Made by a program: the position numbers and the translations under genes
Notes under the pieces: model-generated
Seen by the model: only the letters and a program-made list of their open reading frames with translations
Database searches by the model: none
What the model was told of the DNA's origin: nothing
Assembly (NCBI GenBank): GCA_020284085.1
Contig: JACEVL010000150.1
Span: forward strand, 3,978,116 to 4,042,115
Source of the DNA: Aporrectodea caliginosa
Lineage: Eukaryota; Annelida; Clitellata; Crassiclitellata; Lumbricidae
Length of the DNA: 64,000 nucleotides
Direction of reading: 5' to 3'
In this document: one piece after another, positions 1 through 13,190 of the stretch
Numbering within the stretch: the first letter of the stretch is position 1
How the letters are laid out: every line of letters begins with the position of its first letter

Positions 1-1850
1 CTCATTAACCATTTCAAGGACGCCGAATTTACCAAGCACGTGACTGTCACGAATTAAAGACTTAATGACGAACTGGACAGGCCTCTTGTTCTATCAGGTC
101 TGGTGACAGAATTCCCCGAAAGCGAATTTTTATGTAGATCTTAGAGCATTGAGTATAGCCTCTTGGTTACTGTTTAACGACACTGCGCCATAACAAAGAT
201 GATTAGTGTCGCCCTCCTCCTTTCTCCAGGCTTGGGACTGGCACTACCACAGGTAGGGTAGTGGCGGAATATAGCCTGCAGACAGGGAGTGTATTATAGG
301 GTCCAGACGGTCCACGATTCAAGCTATACTGTCGAAGGAAAGACATATTGAAATGTCAGTTCATTCTGGGGTCGCGAGAGTCTACATGTGCATATATAGT
401 GTCAGTGACGCATAGCTAGAGTAAAAATTGCAGCGGTGGTAAAGGATGTCATCCCATCAATTCATTGGAAAACGAGCAGGGTCAAGCGTCAAGGCCACAC
501 GATCACTATAGAAAAACGTTTCCATCTAGGCTACATTTAGGGGTTTCGGCATTCGGGTGCAAGGCACAAATCTGCACCCCAAACCACGCATAAGGTCTAA
601 GCTACAGGTCCCATTTTTAAAACGATAAGCGTTTAAGTACTATTTTTCTTCCTCAGTTTTTTGTACGACTCAGACCTGCACTTAAGGACCTCTGTCCCCT
701 CTGCACTCTCTCTGTGGCTATAGACCCTGTTTAACGTTTTTAGCAACCTTATGACAGAATTCCTTCAAAGCGAATTTTTAGGTCAGTATTAGAACACTGA
801 ATGCAGGCAGGGATTAATGGTAACCTTCCATGTAGTTTTCCATGCGGTCCTTGGTAAAAAAAACACCTTGAAATTCAGCTTCATTTCGGGGACATGATAA
901 CCTAATGGTTAAGTTGCGGGACTTTCAACGCGTAGTTCGGAGGTTCAGATGCCCCACAGGGCGGAAAGATGCCTCAACAATTCTGCTCCACTGGACCACT
1001 TGCTCCCCAAAACGAACTCAACTTGTGGGACAAGGTAGCCGAATAGCTGAGCACAGTAACACAGTAACGCGGAGACTATTACTATGCATGGACCTTGAGC
1101 AAGTCCTTCAATCGCAATTACACAGCGGCATCGATTGGTGGCTGGCCTTTAGACATTGAAACTTAATAAATACCCAATAATAAGAATTAGGTACAAAATT
1201 AGTACGATTTATACTTAGTTATGCACTTGAAATGCGCCACATACATTTTCTGATACTTATATACAATGACCGTACAATGTCGGTTGGAAGGTCAGACGGT
1301 GAGGGAAGAAAACTGGCCACCTGTTCAGATAGGCCGAGGGTAAGAAAATGGAATCGCTAACACTTCTGTACCATGGCTACCCTTCAGCTCAGAATTAGCT
1401 CAGTTATTATAGTGTGCTATACTTTGCTCCGTCTGTGTTTTAGGACACAAAATTGGAAGAATGCAACTCTATTCAAGTACTGTCCTCTGGCGAATGGAAA
1501 GCAAACGATTTATTCCTGTTTTGCGTGCCCCGTGGCGAACGAAAAGCAAACTGGTTCGTGGTCTAGAGCGCACACAGCAGGCGCTTAGGATTCTTCGATC
1601 TAGTCCCGCCAACGCTAAAGTGGTATCGAGTGCCTAACGACATCTAGCGGCGGACATGACCTTTGACGTCACCTGGTCTTACTCTATGCATGTATTATGA
1701 AGCAAATGGACATCAGAATGACGATTAAACGTTATTGGTGACTACGGTAAGGTTTTGGGTGGTGTGCATTGTCTGCCCAGACTCCAGAGCCATTTTAGGC
1801 CGTTAGAGGATTCATTGTTCTGTGACTAAGCGCCGTCCGTGTACGGTGTT
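1..1850. other. Gene-free left edge
   Basis: I find no exon with family similarity here. A diverged motif around GAATTC followed by AAAGCGAATTTTTA occurs near 110-170 and again near 757-820, where it continues into a single copy of the ACTGAATGCAGGCAGG unit. The same block returns at 7439-7640, where that unit has expanded to five copies, so about 757 to 1850 is probably the left part of the duplicated unit described below. One perfect TGACGTCA lies at 1664-1671. The small open frames at 905 and 1373 have no recognisable content. Confidence 0.5.
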
Positions 1851-2254
1851 TGCTGTTTCTCTTCTGTTTGACAAAAACAAGACTGTTTCACTTCTGTTTA
1901 ATAAAAGCAAGATATCGTTTCACTTCTGTTTAACAAAAACAAGATAAAGTTTCACTTCAGCTTAACAAAAACACGACTGTTTCACTTGAAATTATCTTTT
2001 GACAGTTAGCCTACATTACGTTATCTGTGTTAACAAAAAAATAAACAACCTTCATGAAAATTGTTTAGATGAAACATGCAAAACAGGTGAAGAGCGAAAA
2101 GGAAACTGTCTAACAGGTTCGTGAAGGAAGTGTTAATGAACTATAGTTCTGTCAGTGATCAAAATTTGACTTTGCAGGCGTATATAACATTTCAATAGAG
2201 TTCATTCAATTAACAGCTATAGTAAGCCGAGTGCGGCTACTACCATTGTTCACT

Positions 2255-5200
2255 TCAGTTTTGCTTCTTTTTTGGTTTTTTCCTAACAATGCTCTCCGTG
2301 AAGCTAAAGGTTGTCAAGCACTGTTGAGCGTTACCATCACAGAAGGCAGCCGTCTCAAAGGCCACGAACAGATTCCTCTGCCTATTGTAAGCGACTCTAT
2401 AGAGCTGCTTGTTGAACTGGAAAGCATCCAATCGAAAGTTGACATGTACAGAGTTATAATCAGAGTCCAGCAGGCGCACATCACCTCCCTCATCAACTGT
2501 AGCTATTCTGTCATACTGGTCTACTGCACCGTAAATATATTCACCTGACGGCTTCTTATATTCGTGCACGATGTTCCCTTCCGGATCAAATTCCGTGAGA
2601 TGTGTTTTCTTAACCACGACGACATTTCCATTTGACTTTGCAATAATTGCATGCACATATGTAATGATGTTCGCCAACTCCACTTGGTGCTGTACGCTAC
2701 CATCCGTGTTGTATACTGTGATCTTCGAAGGGACAGGACCTTGGAAGAGGATCAACCGACCATCTCCAGACACGCATAGTTTAGACACAAGTTGATTGGG
2801 GCAGGTGATGACCTCACTCTGTTGTCCGGTCTTCGAAACACTCCAGATTGCAATGTCACGCGATGTCTGGTGCAAAACGTAAAGACAGTTGTTGACGGTG
2901 CAGGCCACCATGTCCCACGGCATTGCTACGCCAGGCAGTGGGACTGTTCTCTTCACTGTCTTCAGATCGTCGATAGCACAGACTTGGATGCAAGTCGGTT
3001 GCTGCGGATGATGTAGTAAGACGTAAACGTCATCGTCAATTGTTGCAACAGCAATAGCATTAGCTAATCGACGCCTTGGCAAAAGGTTCAAAAAAATCAT
3101 CACTTGCGCTGAAAAGAGAAACAGTTACCTCACAGAAACTAAATGGAAAACGCCTGCATACAATTGAATTTAAAATAATATTTTTCTATACTAACTTCTA
3201 ATACTTAAAATGCTTCTAAATACTTCTAAAACCTCTTCAGCTATCGTCAGCGCCTGTTACCGAAGCACGCCCTTCTAGTATACGCTGAACAGGTTGTCGC
3301 CAATCAACATTGGATGGGAATCCATGTGTGTGGGAGACCTCCAGCAGTGACTTTGACTAGTTATCTAAAAACTACTTGCTTACTGATGAACTTTCTAATG
3401 ACTCTAATAGCATTTAACACTTTAACGATGAGCTGCATTGGTTTCCCAGTCGCTTTTAGTATACGCTCGTCGTTAAAGGGTTAAACAATGGTGGGCAGCA
3501 GTTGTATGATGATATTACGACACTGCATTAAATGGCTAGATAGCTAGTAGCAGTTAGGTAGCACGTTTCAACACGGTTAGCTATTTTATGGCAAACATGA
3601 AAATTATAACAAGACAAGGAGACAAGGAGCGCCTCTTAGTAGGCTTCTGAAGAGGCGCTATATAAATTTCCAGAATGAATGAATGATGAACGGGCAACGG
3701 TTGTACTAGGTGACGACTTAATGACTAATTTCCCAAGTCTTGACAAATCTCAATGAAATGACAAAATTGTACAAGACTTGTGAACTACTGCACAATGCAG
3801 ACACAGCCACTTAGTCAGTTTCAGCAAACTCACGGAAAGCGTCGATAATTGCATGCAGCCTGTTTTGAAACGAGTTTGTTGTCAACACAGAGTCCCATTG
3901 TGGACAGACATTTCTCAGTCGCTCCACCACACGATCAGCTGACTTTGTCCAGGCACTTCTGAGGATCTTTCGATCTTTAAGTTCGGACACAATTGCCTCC
4001 AGAATGATGCGCTCGTGTAGCTCCAGAGGCAGATTCAGCAACTGGAAATAATACAGCAAATGGGCTCTAATAGAGGTTTGACAATAACGTGCAGCTAGAT
4101 TTGTTTTGGAGAAACGCCATAAGGTTGCCATGCTGCAACTAGATCGTGTCTTCAATCTTGTGGCTACATTTTCAATTTGAATCTCAAGTTCTGATCGAAC
4201 AAAATGCTCTGTGCAATAGTTACGCCATTTGTAGCTTTTGGGGTAGGCCTAATCTGCTGCTTCTCAAATGAGCATGAATTGTCACATTTGTTGTTTTTCT
4301 GTTTTTTTTTCTCTTTTGTAGGCCTACTTGCTTTTCGTTGTTTTACACTTGGGTTCAATAAAATTTATGGTTACTGTTCGCTTTAAGTGGAATTCCGAAA
4401 ACAAAACTAATAGAATTCATTGAAGAAGGTTGAACGTTAGGTTGTATACATCTCAATAGATCAGATAGACTTATGATTTCAGGTACCCTGAATTGAATGA
4501 CAAAACTTATGATGCTCAACTGTCTGTTCCAGCCACTGCCCTGATCAGTTGAAAGAAATGTTTTCTTTTAGTATAATAATATTGAATGGTATAGTTTCAA
4601 ACATCCGACGGTTTAAATACCATCTGGTTGTAAAGTTTAACTTCAAAGAAACTTACCGTTGTGTCTTGGGGCGCTGTTAACCGCGCACGTTTTGCCTGTT
4701 TCTCATTTTGGAATTCAGCTACAACAGAATTGTAAGAATTCACTGATTTGATAAATTGCATATGTTTAGGTATATAAATGGCATTTATATACTCTCTTTT
4801 AAAAATCTCCTACAATGGCAGTGCTCTATATTGAGTTAACAGTTGTAACTTTCTTCCGTAACAACCGCCTCTATAGAGACTAATACATCATATTTATGTA
4901 TGTATGAGCACTTGTTATAGCGCCCCTTCCAGATTTCTACTCGTAGGCGCTCCATACTACAGTGTGGACACTGAATCGGAGTTTCACGCCGAAGCGCATG
5001 AGCAATTGCGAGTGAAAGACTTGCCCAGGGTCCCTACGCGGCGGCTTGAGGTGCATTCGAATATGCATTTAGCCAAATGTTCTTACAGTATGCAGAGATA
5101 CTCGAGTCACTGCTTGATGAAGCAGGAACACTGCCATGACGATCTTTGAAGAATCAAAGAAGTCACTAACAAATTCCGAATATATACATGCATGCATGCT

Positions 5201-5860
5201 GCATGCGCACATATAGAAACGGATACAGTGGACACTCATACCCTCCTGTTAACCTCCCTTGTACAGCCATGTTCTCAGCGCCTTTAAGGCGTTCCTAAAA
5301 TGCGCTTTATAAAGTCGAAATGCATACATTCACAGCATTAATTCATACATATACAATACATAAACACTTGCAAATATGAATACATACAATGTCATACATA
5401 CAATATAAGCCCTGTTATACGTTGCTCAAAAGCGCTATAATTATATTAAGTGTCATTATACATAGCATTCAATCAGAATTTATATAGCGTCCAAAATGTG
5501 CATAATAGATATGGACCTACATAAATTGCACGCACACTCTTCCACATAATCGGATCTAATATAGCCTAATATAATTTCGGTCAACACATTGTTTCGTAGA
5601 TGTTGGACTGTTTTACTTTTAAGCGTGTATAAGCCCTTAGGTCATTTGATTAAGTAAAAGTAAGCCTAGGCTATAACTCACTTGATTTAATCCATTAACT
5701 TTAAGAAAAATAAAATTTGGTGACATTCAGTGCAAGGCCAAACGGCAGACTCGTATCCCCCCCCCGAATAATCCCTGTCATTGTAGTAAATTCTGTTTGC
5801 AGCAAACTTACTGTCTGGCTCCATTCCCTCAGCATCCTCAGGCTTACGTTTTTTAGACAT
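2255..5860 (-). CDS. F-box-like / beta-propeller protein, tandem copy A (four exons)
   Basis: Exons in reading order: 5860-5812, 4718-4657, 4041-3834, 3108-2255. Junction phases are 1, 0 and 1, the total is 1173 nt, and the product is 390 aa. The start is the first ATG after a probable 5'UTR acceptor ending at 5893; copy B has the same arrangement. Residues 1-37 are basic and polar with KKRK and KQAKRAR, which resemble nuclear localisation signals. Exon 3 (69 aa) begins LLNLPLELHERI and contains RNVCPQWDSVL, a spacing reminiscent of a diverged F-box. Exon 4 (about 285 aa) is a repetitive beta-strand domain with motifs such as PWDMVAC, NNCLYVLH and GAVDQYDRIATVDEGGDVRLLDS, which I read as an NHL/WD-type propeller. 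An SCF-like substrate adaptor is one possibility, but no function is shown. The gene model is secure; the function is not. Confidence 0.82.
4905..5080 (-). mobile_element. SINE family 2, minus strand, 5' truncated
   Basis: Reverse complement of the element at 36540-36690: it reads from GGCGCTATAACAAG through GGAGCGCCTACG, GAAACTCCGATTCAG and AAGTCTTTCACTCGCAATTG to CGCCGCGTAGGGACC. It lies in intron 1 of copy A. Copy B has a different sequence here, so the insertion post-dates the duplication or was lost. Confidence 0.75.
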
Positions 5861-6564
5861 CGTTGTTCCAAAGAGAAGAGCAGATGGAACTGCTGAAATA
5901 CAATTGGATTCAGAAGTTTACATGGAGAAAAACAATGCCATATTTAAAATAATTTAGAAAAAACTGACGACCAATTTAGGCTATCTGTGAAGTTTCACGA
6001 TCTTTGGTTTAGCAGAATATGACTTTTCTAAATGTCTTACTTTTCCTGCTTCCTTTCTGGTAAACTTTCAAGCCGCAGACGCCGCTCTGTTCACAGCAGT
6101 CCATGGCATTGAGTTTCACGTCCTCCATGGCCCCTGCCCACTGCAGTGAAACCCATTAGGCCCTAAATAACTTTCGACAAAGGGCAAATAACTTCCCCCT
6201 ACCTGATAAAGGCTCGATGAACTTTATCCCAAGAATGGTATAACAAACTCAACCACAAGTAGCCGTATACTGTCAATTATTGTTACGGAAATAAACGAAT
6301 ATAGGCCTACGTGGACGTATTCAAAAACGGCGAGTCGAGAACGCTCCTATAAGAAAACGACCAGTCGACGCTTGATGTATACCGTAAGTACCTTTAAGTG
6401 TTACTACAATTGTGTCAAGTCGCTCAGTTGTATCTTTGCAGCAACTTACGGTCTCGAAAATTCTGGATATATATTTGGCCTAAATTGAAAATTAAACTTG
6501 CTTAAATTGAATAGAAGAGGCGTCGTTTCTAGGTCGTTGGTCGTTACAAAGATCTTTGTTGCAC

Positions 6565-6660
6565 TGACGTTATGACGTCACGCTACACAGAATGTCGTGA
6601 CGTCATAGTATTGCGGGGCGGAAATTGGAAATTAAGATTTATAAAGCGCTACCCTAATTT
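6565..6660 (-). promoter_or_regulatory. Candidate promoter block of copy A with paired CRE palindromes
   Basis: Two perfect TGACGTCA sites lie at 6573-6580 and 6598-6605, starting 25 bp apart, about 0.7 kb upstream of the copy A start codon. The segment ACACAGAATGTCGTGACGTCATAG is retained in copy B with three substitutions. TGACGTCA is the classical CREB/ATF site; that it works as a promoter here is inference from position and conservation. Confidence 0.45.
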
Positions 6661-7098
6661 AATGGCAGAATCTAAACAAGTAATTTTTTATTAGCGCGAA
6701 AAGCCGCACTTTGCAACAACAATGCACGCTAAAGTAAAAAGGTACCGGTATACCACAATATCAATAAAAAACGATGCAATAATTATTATAAATAGTATTA
6801 AAAATATTAATTTCATATACCGTTTTGTAGCTCTGAACTCACAGCATAAAACGTTATCGGTTGGCCTACATAAGCCTTCCATTGGAATTAGCCTATAACT
6901 AGCATGTTAGATATCGGAGGAATAATTAAAACTAGCATTTTTATCGCATTTCTTAGATTTGAACAATGAGTAAATGAAGATGAATCCTAAGCGTGTTTGA
7001 CTGTCAACCAAGATTTCGATTATTCAAATCCCCGTCAGTGCAATTTGGTTCGAGATTTCTATTCCACTTGCGCTCCTAGCATGATCAACTATAGGCCC

Positions 7099-7259
7099 CA
7101 TAGGCGTAGCTACATGCATGGAGGCACGAGGAGGCAGTTGCCTCCTCTTGCTGTCTTTATATACTCGAACTTCTATTGACCAATGACCCCAATAACCAGA
7201 ATTTTGCCAATGGTCTGTGAAGTGGCCTCCTCTTGAATATAAGTCTGGCTACGCTTCTG
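7099..7259. mobile_element. Short TIR element with 8-bp target duplication
   Basis: The ends CATAGGCGTAGCTAC and GGCTACGCTTCTG are imperfect inverted repeats. The element is bounded by the direct repeat ATAGGCCC at 7091-7098 and 7260-7267. At 161 bp it has no coding capacity. An 8-bp duplication with CA/TG ends fits a non-autonomous hAT element. It sits between the two units of the tandem duplication. Confidence 0.65.
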
Positions 7260-7488
7260 ATAGGCCCTAATTAGTCCTCTGACAGTACAATGTCGGTGGG
7301 AAGATCATGCAACCAGGGAGAGGACTGGACACCAGCCCTCATATGCTGAGGCTAACTTATATATATATATATATCGGGGTTTTCGGCCAGTTGTCCTCTC
7401 TGCAACCCTCTTACTACGACCCTCGTTACCGTTTTTGAGAATTCTTTTGACATTATGCTTCCATCAAAGCGAATTTTAGGTTATTATT

Positions 7489-7642
7489 GGAATATTGAAT
7501 GTAGGTAAGGATTAAGGGTAGAATACTGAATGCAGGCAGGGATTAAGGGTAAAACACTGAATGCAGTTAGGGATTAAGAGTAGAATACTGAATGCAGGCA
7601 GGGATTAAGGGTAGAATACTGAATGCAGGCAGGGATTAGAGG
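7489..7642 (+). repeat. 31-bp minisatellite, five copies
   Basis: The unit AATACTGAATGCAGGCAGGG followed by ATTAAGGGTAG is repeated five times with few changes. The equivalent position in the left unit (about 787-820) has a single copy, so the array expanded after or during the duplication. Confidence 0.85.
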
Positions 7643-8402
7643 TTTTTGACTTCTGTTTTACTAAATAAGACTGTTTCACTTCTGTTTGACAAAACAAGAC
7701 TTTCTGCTAATCTTGTCCTATTTAGTATTTACTACTTCAGGAAAAAAATGAGCTGTTGTGGTCTGCCTGGGAGTCTGGAACAGTGGGTGCATGGCCGCCC
7801 AACGCAGAAATATTTTTATTTACAACATTCTTTAGCTATTCATTTTATCCACAAGCAATGGGCACGAAATCAATGCATTAAGCAGGATTAGGGTTCGTCC
7901 ATAAACGACATCTGTAACAATGACCTACTTTCCAGTTTCAACTTGCAGTAATTTTTTTGTCCAAACCGGACCCAAAGGGTCTTAAGCACCATAATGCCAC
8001 CCAAAGAAAAGGAGAATATGGAGGATGGATGGGCCCCTGAACTCTAGCTTCCAGATAGCATTTTACAGCCCAGTCCGTTCCTGCTAAAAAAAGACAAGTT
8101 TGCAAGAACGAAATTATCTTTAACAGTAACACTTGTCATCTGTATTAACAGAAATATAAACTAAACAACCTTCATGAAAATATGAAGGAACAAATTGTTT
8201 ACATGAAACGTGCAAGGCAGTTGAAGAGCAAAAAGGAAACTGTTCAACAGGTTTCGTGAAGCAAATGTAAATGAGCTTGTTTTGTCCATCATCAAAATTT
8301 AGACTTCAGAAGTTCACAGGCAGATGGAAAATTTCAAGGCAGTTCATTTATATAACGGATAAAGTAATCCGAGTGGGGTACTACCCTTACGGACCGAAAT
8401 GT

Positions 8403-11400
8403 TCACTTCCGTTTTTCCTTGTTCTGTGTATCGTTTGGAACATTTCCTTCTGTGAAGTTCAATACTGTCAAACACTGGATAGCATCACCATCACAAAAGG
8501 CAGCAGTTTCAAATGCCACAAACTCATTCCACTTCCTGTTGTAACTCACTCTATAGAACTGAATATTACTATGTTGGTAGCAATCCAGTTGAAATTTGAT
8601 CTTTACGGAGTTAAACTCAGAATCTACCAGTCGCACATCGCCACTCTCATCAATAACAACTATTCTGTCGTACTGGTCGATAGCACCATAAAGATATTCT
8701 CCAGATGGTTTCTTGTAGTCGTACAAGGTGTTTCCTTGTCTATCAAATTCTGTGAGAGTTGTTTTCTCCATCAAGACTAAATTTCCATTAGACTTTGGAA
8801 TGATAGTGTGCAGATATGAAATGGGTTTCACCAACTGGATTTGGTGTTCTAATGAGCCATCCGCTTTATATACCTTGATTTTTGAAGGGACAGGACCTTG
8901 GAAGAGGACCAACCTGCCGTCTCCAGCTACGCACATTCTACCGACAAGTTGATTCGAGCAAGTGATGAAGTGTGAGACTTTATACTTTTGCCCTTTCTTG
9001 GAAACGCGCAACACTGCAATTTCGTGCGATGCCTGGTGCAAAACGTAAAGACAATTGTTGACGCTGCATGCCACCAGATCCCAAGGCATGGTTACGCTGG
9101 GCAACTGGATTGATCGCTTCACTGTCTGTAGATCGTTGTGAGCATAGATTTCGATGGCAGCCTGTCGCTGCGGTTGACGACACAACACATAAACTTCATC
9201 GTTCATTGTTGTAACAGTCACAGAGTGAGAGAACTGACTCTTCGACAGAACGCTGAAACAAATCTTCACCGGAGCTAAAACGAGAAACAGTAAAAACTAG
9301 ATAGAAAATGACTGCATATAATTGAATTCTAAATAATATCTCTATAATAACTTCTAATACTTCATATGCTTAAAAAACTTCATCAGCCATCGTCAACACC
9401 TGTTACCGAAAGTAGGTCCATCTAATACGCTGAACAGGTTGTTGACAATCACATTGGATGGGAATCCATGTGTGCCGGAGAACGCCAGCAGTGACTTTGT
9501 CTAGTCATTTGAGAACTGCTTGCTTACGACATTGCATTAAGTGGCTAGATAGAGCTATCTAACTAACTGCTTTAGCATGTTGGCTTTCAGTAGTCAACAT
9601 GCTTGCTGAAAAATGAATTATTTCAGAAACACATGTAGCTGGATAGCGGTTGCAACCTGGTTTGCTATTTCATGGCAAACATCAAATAATAACAAGACAA
9701 GGAGATTTCCAAGTCTTCACAAATCTGAAGACACGACAAAATTGTACAACAGATTTAACCACTGCCAATACAGGCAGCCACTTAGTAAGTTTCAGCAACT
9801 CACGAAAGCTGTCGATAATTCCATGCAGCCTGCTTCGAAACGAGCTTGTAGTCAACACATTGTCCCATTGTGAACAGACATTTCTAAGTCGCTCCACCAC
9901 ACGATCACCTGACTTTGTCCATGCACTTCTGAGGATCTTCCGATCTTTCACTTCAGATATAATGGCATCAAAGAGGATGTGCTCAAGTAGCTCCATCGGG
10001 AGATCCTCCAGCTGGAAATAACAATATATAATGCTCAGGCTCTAATAGAGCTCTGACAATGCCATGCATCTACATTTTCGCATAACATGCATAGCTTTCA
10101 GTAATAATATAATTAACTTCAGAACAGCTTGGTTTGGAGAAACGCCAGGAGGTTGCCAAGCTGCATTTTCTAAAGAACCGTATTCACTGTCATACTATTC
10201 GCCAAGTGGAGCCAGTGTTTCTTTAAGCATTCATCACTACCACAAACCTACAGACGGATGGCAATTAGATAGCGACAAAACACTGCCATCTTTACATAAC
10301 GTGTCATCACATTGCTACGTTTCTATAAGAAACCCAAAACTCTGAAGACTTGCAAAAAAATATTATACTCAAGTACTTGGCAGAACTTATGATGCTCAAT
10401 TATCTTGTAAACTTATTTAATTCAATCTAATAAATCGAATCTAATGACTTCAGTAGCACCATCGTTGTGCTGCCCAAGATAGCAATCACTGTTTGCTTCA
10501 AGTGGAATTGCAATTAAAAAATATCAGAATTCATTGGAGGATTGCAAAGTTAAGTTGCTCAATTATCTGCCACAGCCACTGCCCAATGCACGTTAAAGAA
10601 ATGTTTTCCCTTATTTAACGGTAGTATATTTTGAAACACCTGATGCCCGATGGTCTGAATGTAATCTGGACGTTAAGTAACTTAAAAGGAACTTACCATT
10701 GTGGCTTTCATCGATGTTACACTTGCACCTTTGCTCTGATCTTCTCTTATCAATGCAGCTACAACAGAAGTGTAACAATTCACTGATTTGAAAAATTGCA
10801 TAAGTTTAGGTATACAAATGGCATTTATATACTTTCTTTTAGAAACCTCTTACACAAACTATGAGGACAGTAATCTAGTGAGTTAATAAATGCAACTATC
10901 TTCCTTAATAACCATCTCTAGAGAGACTAATACATTGCATTTATATGCAATAGTCGTATGCCCTTACAGTATTCAAAGATTTGAATTCAGTGTCAAATGA
11001 TTCATGAACCAGGAACACTGCCATGAGGATCTTTGAACGATCATAAAAGTCACTACAAAATTTCTTAATATATACATACATGCATAAATACAAACACACT
11101 CATACATAACCACATTACAGTAATACACACAACCAAATAAACACTTGTAGACATACATATGTAAATCATAGTCCTGTTATATCAATCAATGGTTTATGGT
11201 AAACCTTTGTAAACCAATAACCAATCAACAATTAATTATTACTCTCAACTTAGAAAACTAATAAATTATTACAACCCAGGCAACAATGGAGTCCCAGAAG
11301 GGATATCAATCCTACTATACGAAGAAACCATTTACAAGACAAGGTATATATAAAACGGAACAGAAATCAAATTGTGCCTTGATATCAAATCTAAACTGGA

Positions 11401-11984
11401 CATCTCACAAAGGAACAAAAAGCAGACAACCTATTCAAAATTTGTTAAGTTAAAAATAGTTAAGTCTTTTAGTGGTTAAGTATTTCTATTAACTTTCTAT
11501 TAACAACTGTTAAGATATCAACAATGATTGATTTACTTTCCACTGACAAGGTATGATCACAGCATTTTTTAAAATAATTGTAAATTAGGTGCTTGTTAAT
11601 GTTGGTGGGAAGAGAATTCTAAATCGACGGGCCCAAGTGATTAATACAAAACTGTCGAGAACCTTTCTCAAAAGCATTATATTGTCATAGTACATATGTG
11701 CATATTATAGACCTATATACAGTACACACACAAATTCGGATGTAATCATATTATGATTTCGGTCAACATGGGTTGTTTCGTAGATGTTGGCCTGCTTTGC
11801 TTTTAAGCATGTATAAGCCTTCAATCGTTTGATTCTTTAAGTTAATGTATACTTGATTTAATCTAGTACTTTACAAAAAATACCAAGGGACTGTCATTGA
11901 AGTCAAATCTGTTAGCAGTAACTTACGGTCCAGGTTTGTCTTCATTTCCTCATCGTCCTTCAACTTGTGTTCCTTAGACATCAT
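8403..11984 (-). CDS. F-box-like / beta-propeller protein, tandem copy B (four exons)
   Basis: Exons in reading order: 11984-11927, 10758-10697, 10011-9804, 9274-8403. The phases match copy A, the total is 1200 nt and the product is 399 aa. Two ATGs are adjacent at 11984 and 11981; copy A aligns with the second (MSK start). Exon 2 and exon 3 have exactly the same lengths as in copy A (62 and 208 nt). By hand count, exon 3 is 51/69 identical in protein, with KDRKILRSAWTKS and DRVVERLRNVC unchanged. The leader exons 1-2 have almost no sequence in common beyond the MSK start. The propeller exon keeps the PWDLVACSVNNCLYVLH and YLYGAIDQYDRIVVIDESG segments. A probable 5'UTR acceptor ends at 12015. 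No disabling change is visible, so both copies look functional. Confidence 0.82.
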
Positions 11985-12639
11985 CGTTCCAACAGAGCAG
12001 AGCAGGTTGAAATCCTGAAAGCAATACAGATGCATTGTTCAGAAGTTTCAGAAGTTTACAAGGGGAAAAGCAAACCCATATTAAAATTAATCTTACAAAA
12101 ATTGATAACCACCAATTTAGGCTAACAACGAATTTTTTATGATCTTTGGCTCAACACAATCTATATGACTTTTCTCAACTTATTACCATTTCTTTCTTAC
12201 CTTCTGATATTCATAATATTCCTTAAGTTTTTACAACCTTAGATTAATTACACAAATATTTAGTACCATTTTAATTCAGCCCACAAAGATTTTTGATAAC
12301 CTAGGCTATTTCTTATGAAGCAACATGACCCAAGACCCTGTTGTTTGGCTAAGGCTCTGTATATTTTGTTAATAATAATCTTCGCTTAATTTCAAACTGA
12401 CACAATGCTGGATGATTACAAATCAGTATGAACGGATGATCACAAGTTATTACAGGAGTCGAATTTAACTGTATACGGCAGTCATGCAAGGCGCCCATCA
12501 CGTCCTACATCTCATTTATACGAACGCGCCATCTCGCGAATGATAGGCTGAGTGGACCTTTGGGAGGGTTCGGGAAGCAATCCCGCTACCTAGCCTACTG
12601 CTCTTCACGCCACTGATGTTACCACTACACTATGGACCC

Positions 12640-12890
12640 CTATAGACGAAATAATAATAAATAATAATAATATCTTTTCTTTATTAAGCGCCTGACAAAC
12701 GCACTGCGCTGTACATTTACATGTTATGCAATTTAAATCTTAACTACTAACAGAACAGACAGCCTGCAATACAACGGCGCTAATAGCAGCCTACAAAGCA
12801 TATCCGCCCAACGGGGCTCGAACTCGGTACCTCTCGGTCTCTGTGCCAGATGCTATCCAATGCGCTATCGCCCCCCGATAAATAGACGAA
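12640..12890 (-). mobile_element. tRNA-derived SINE, family 1 (minus strand)
   Basis: Read on the minus strand, the head begins GGGGGCGATAGCGCATTGGA, carries a B-box-like GAGTTCGAGCCCC, and continues to CAGCGCAGTGCGTTTGTCAG and AAGCGCTTAATAAAG before an AAT/ATT microsatellite tail. A plus-strand copy is at 38026-38190 with the same order of motifs. Confidence 0.75.
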
Positions 12891-13084
12891 ATTAATAAAT
12901 AGACGATTGATCACTGATATACCTGTTATTAACTCAACGACAATATTATTGTCTCCAGTCGGTAGTTCTAGTCCTATATATCTTTCGACGCAAATTCAGA
13001 ATTCAGTAATTAGACCAAACATTTAAAATTAAATTTCATTAAATTATTTAAGTTAAAATGCGCCGAAAAATATTTCTGCGCACT

Positions 13085-13190
13085 GTAATACGTGACGTCA
13101 GAGAACACAGAATTTCGTGACGTAATAGCATTACGCTATCAGTTACCCACCGAAAAAAATTAAGATTTCTAAAGCGCTACTCTAATTTAA
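13085..13190 (-). promoter_or_regulatory. Candidate promoter block of copy B with paired CRE palindromes
   Basis: TGACGTCA at 13093-13100 and TGACGTAA at 13118-13125 keep the same 25-bp spacing as the block upstream of copy A, although surrounding sequence has diverged. It lies about 1.1 kb upstream of the copy B start codon. Confidence 0.42.

Noticed and set aside
2231..3016. Plus-strand frames of 74-105 aa, and 8271-8952 in copy B
   Set aside because: Antisense shadows of the propeller exons, whose minus frame is supported by splice phase and paralogue conservation.
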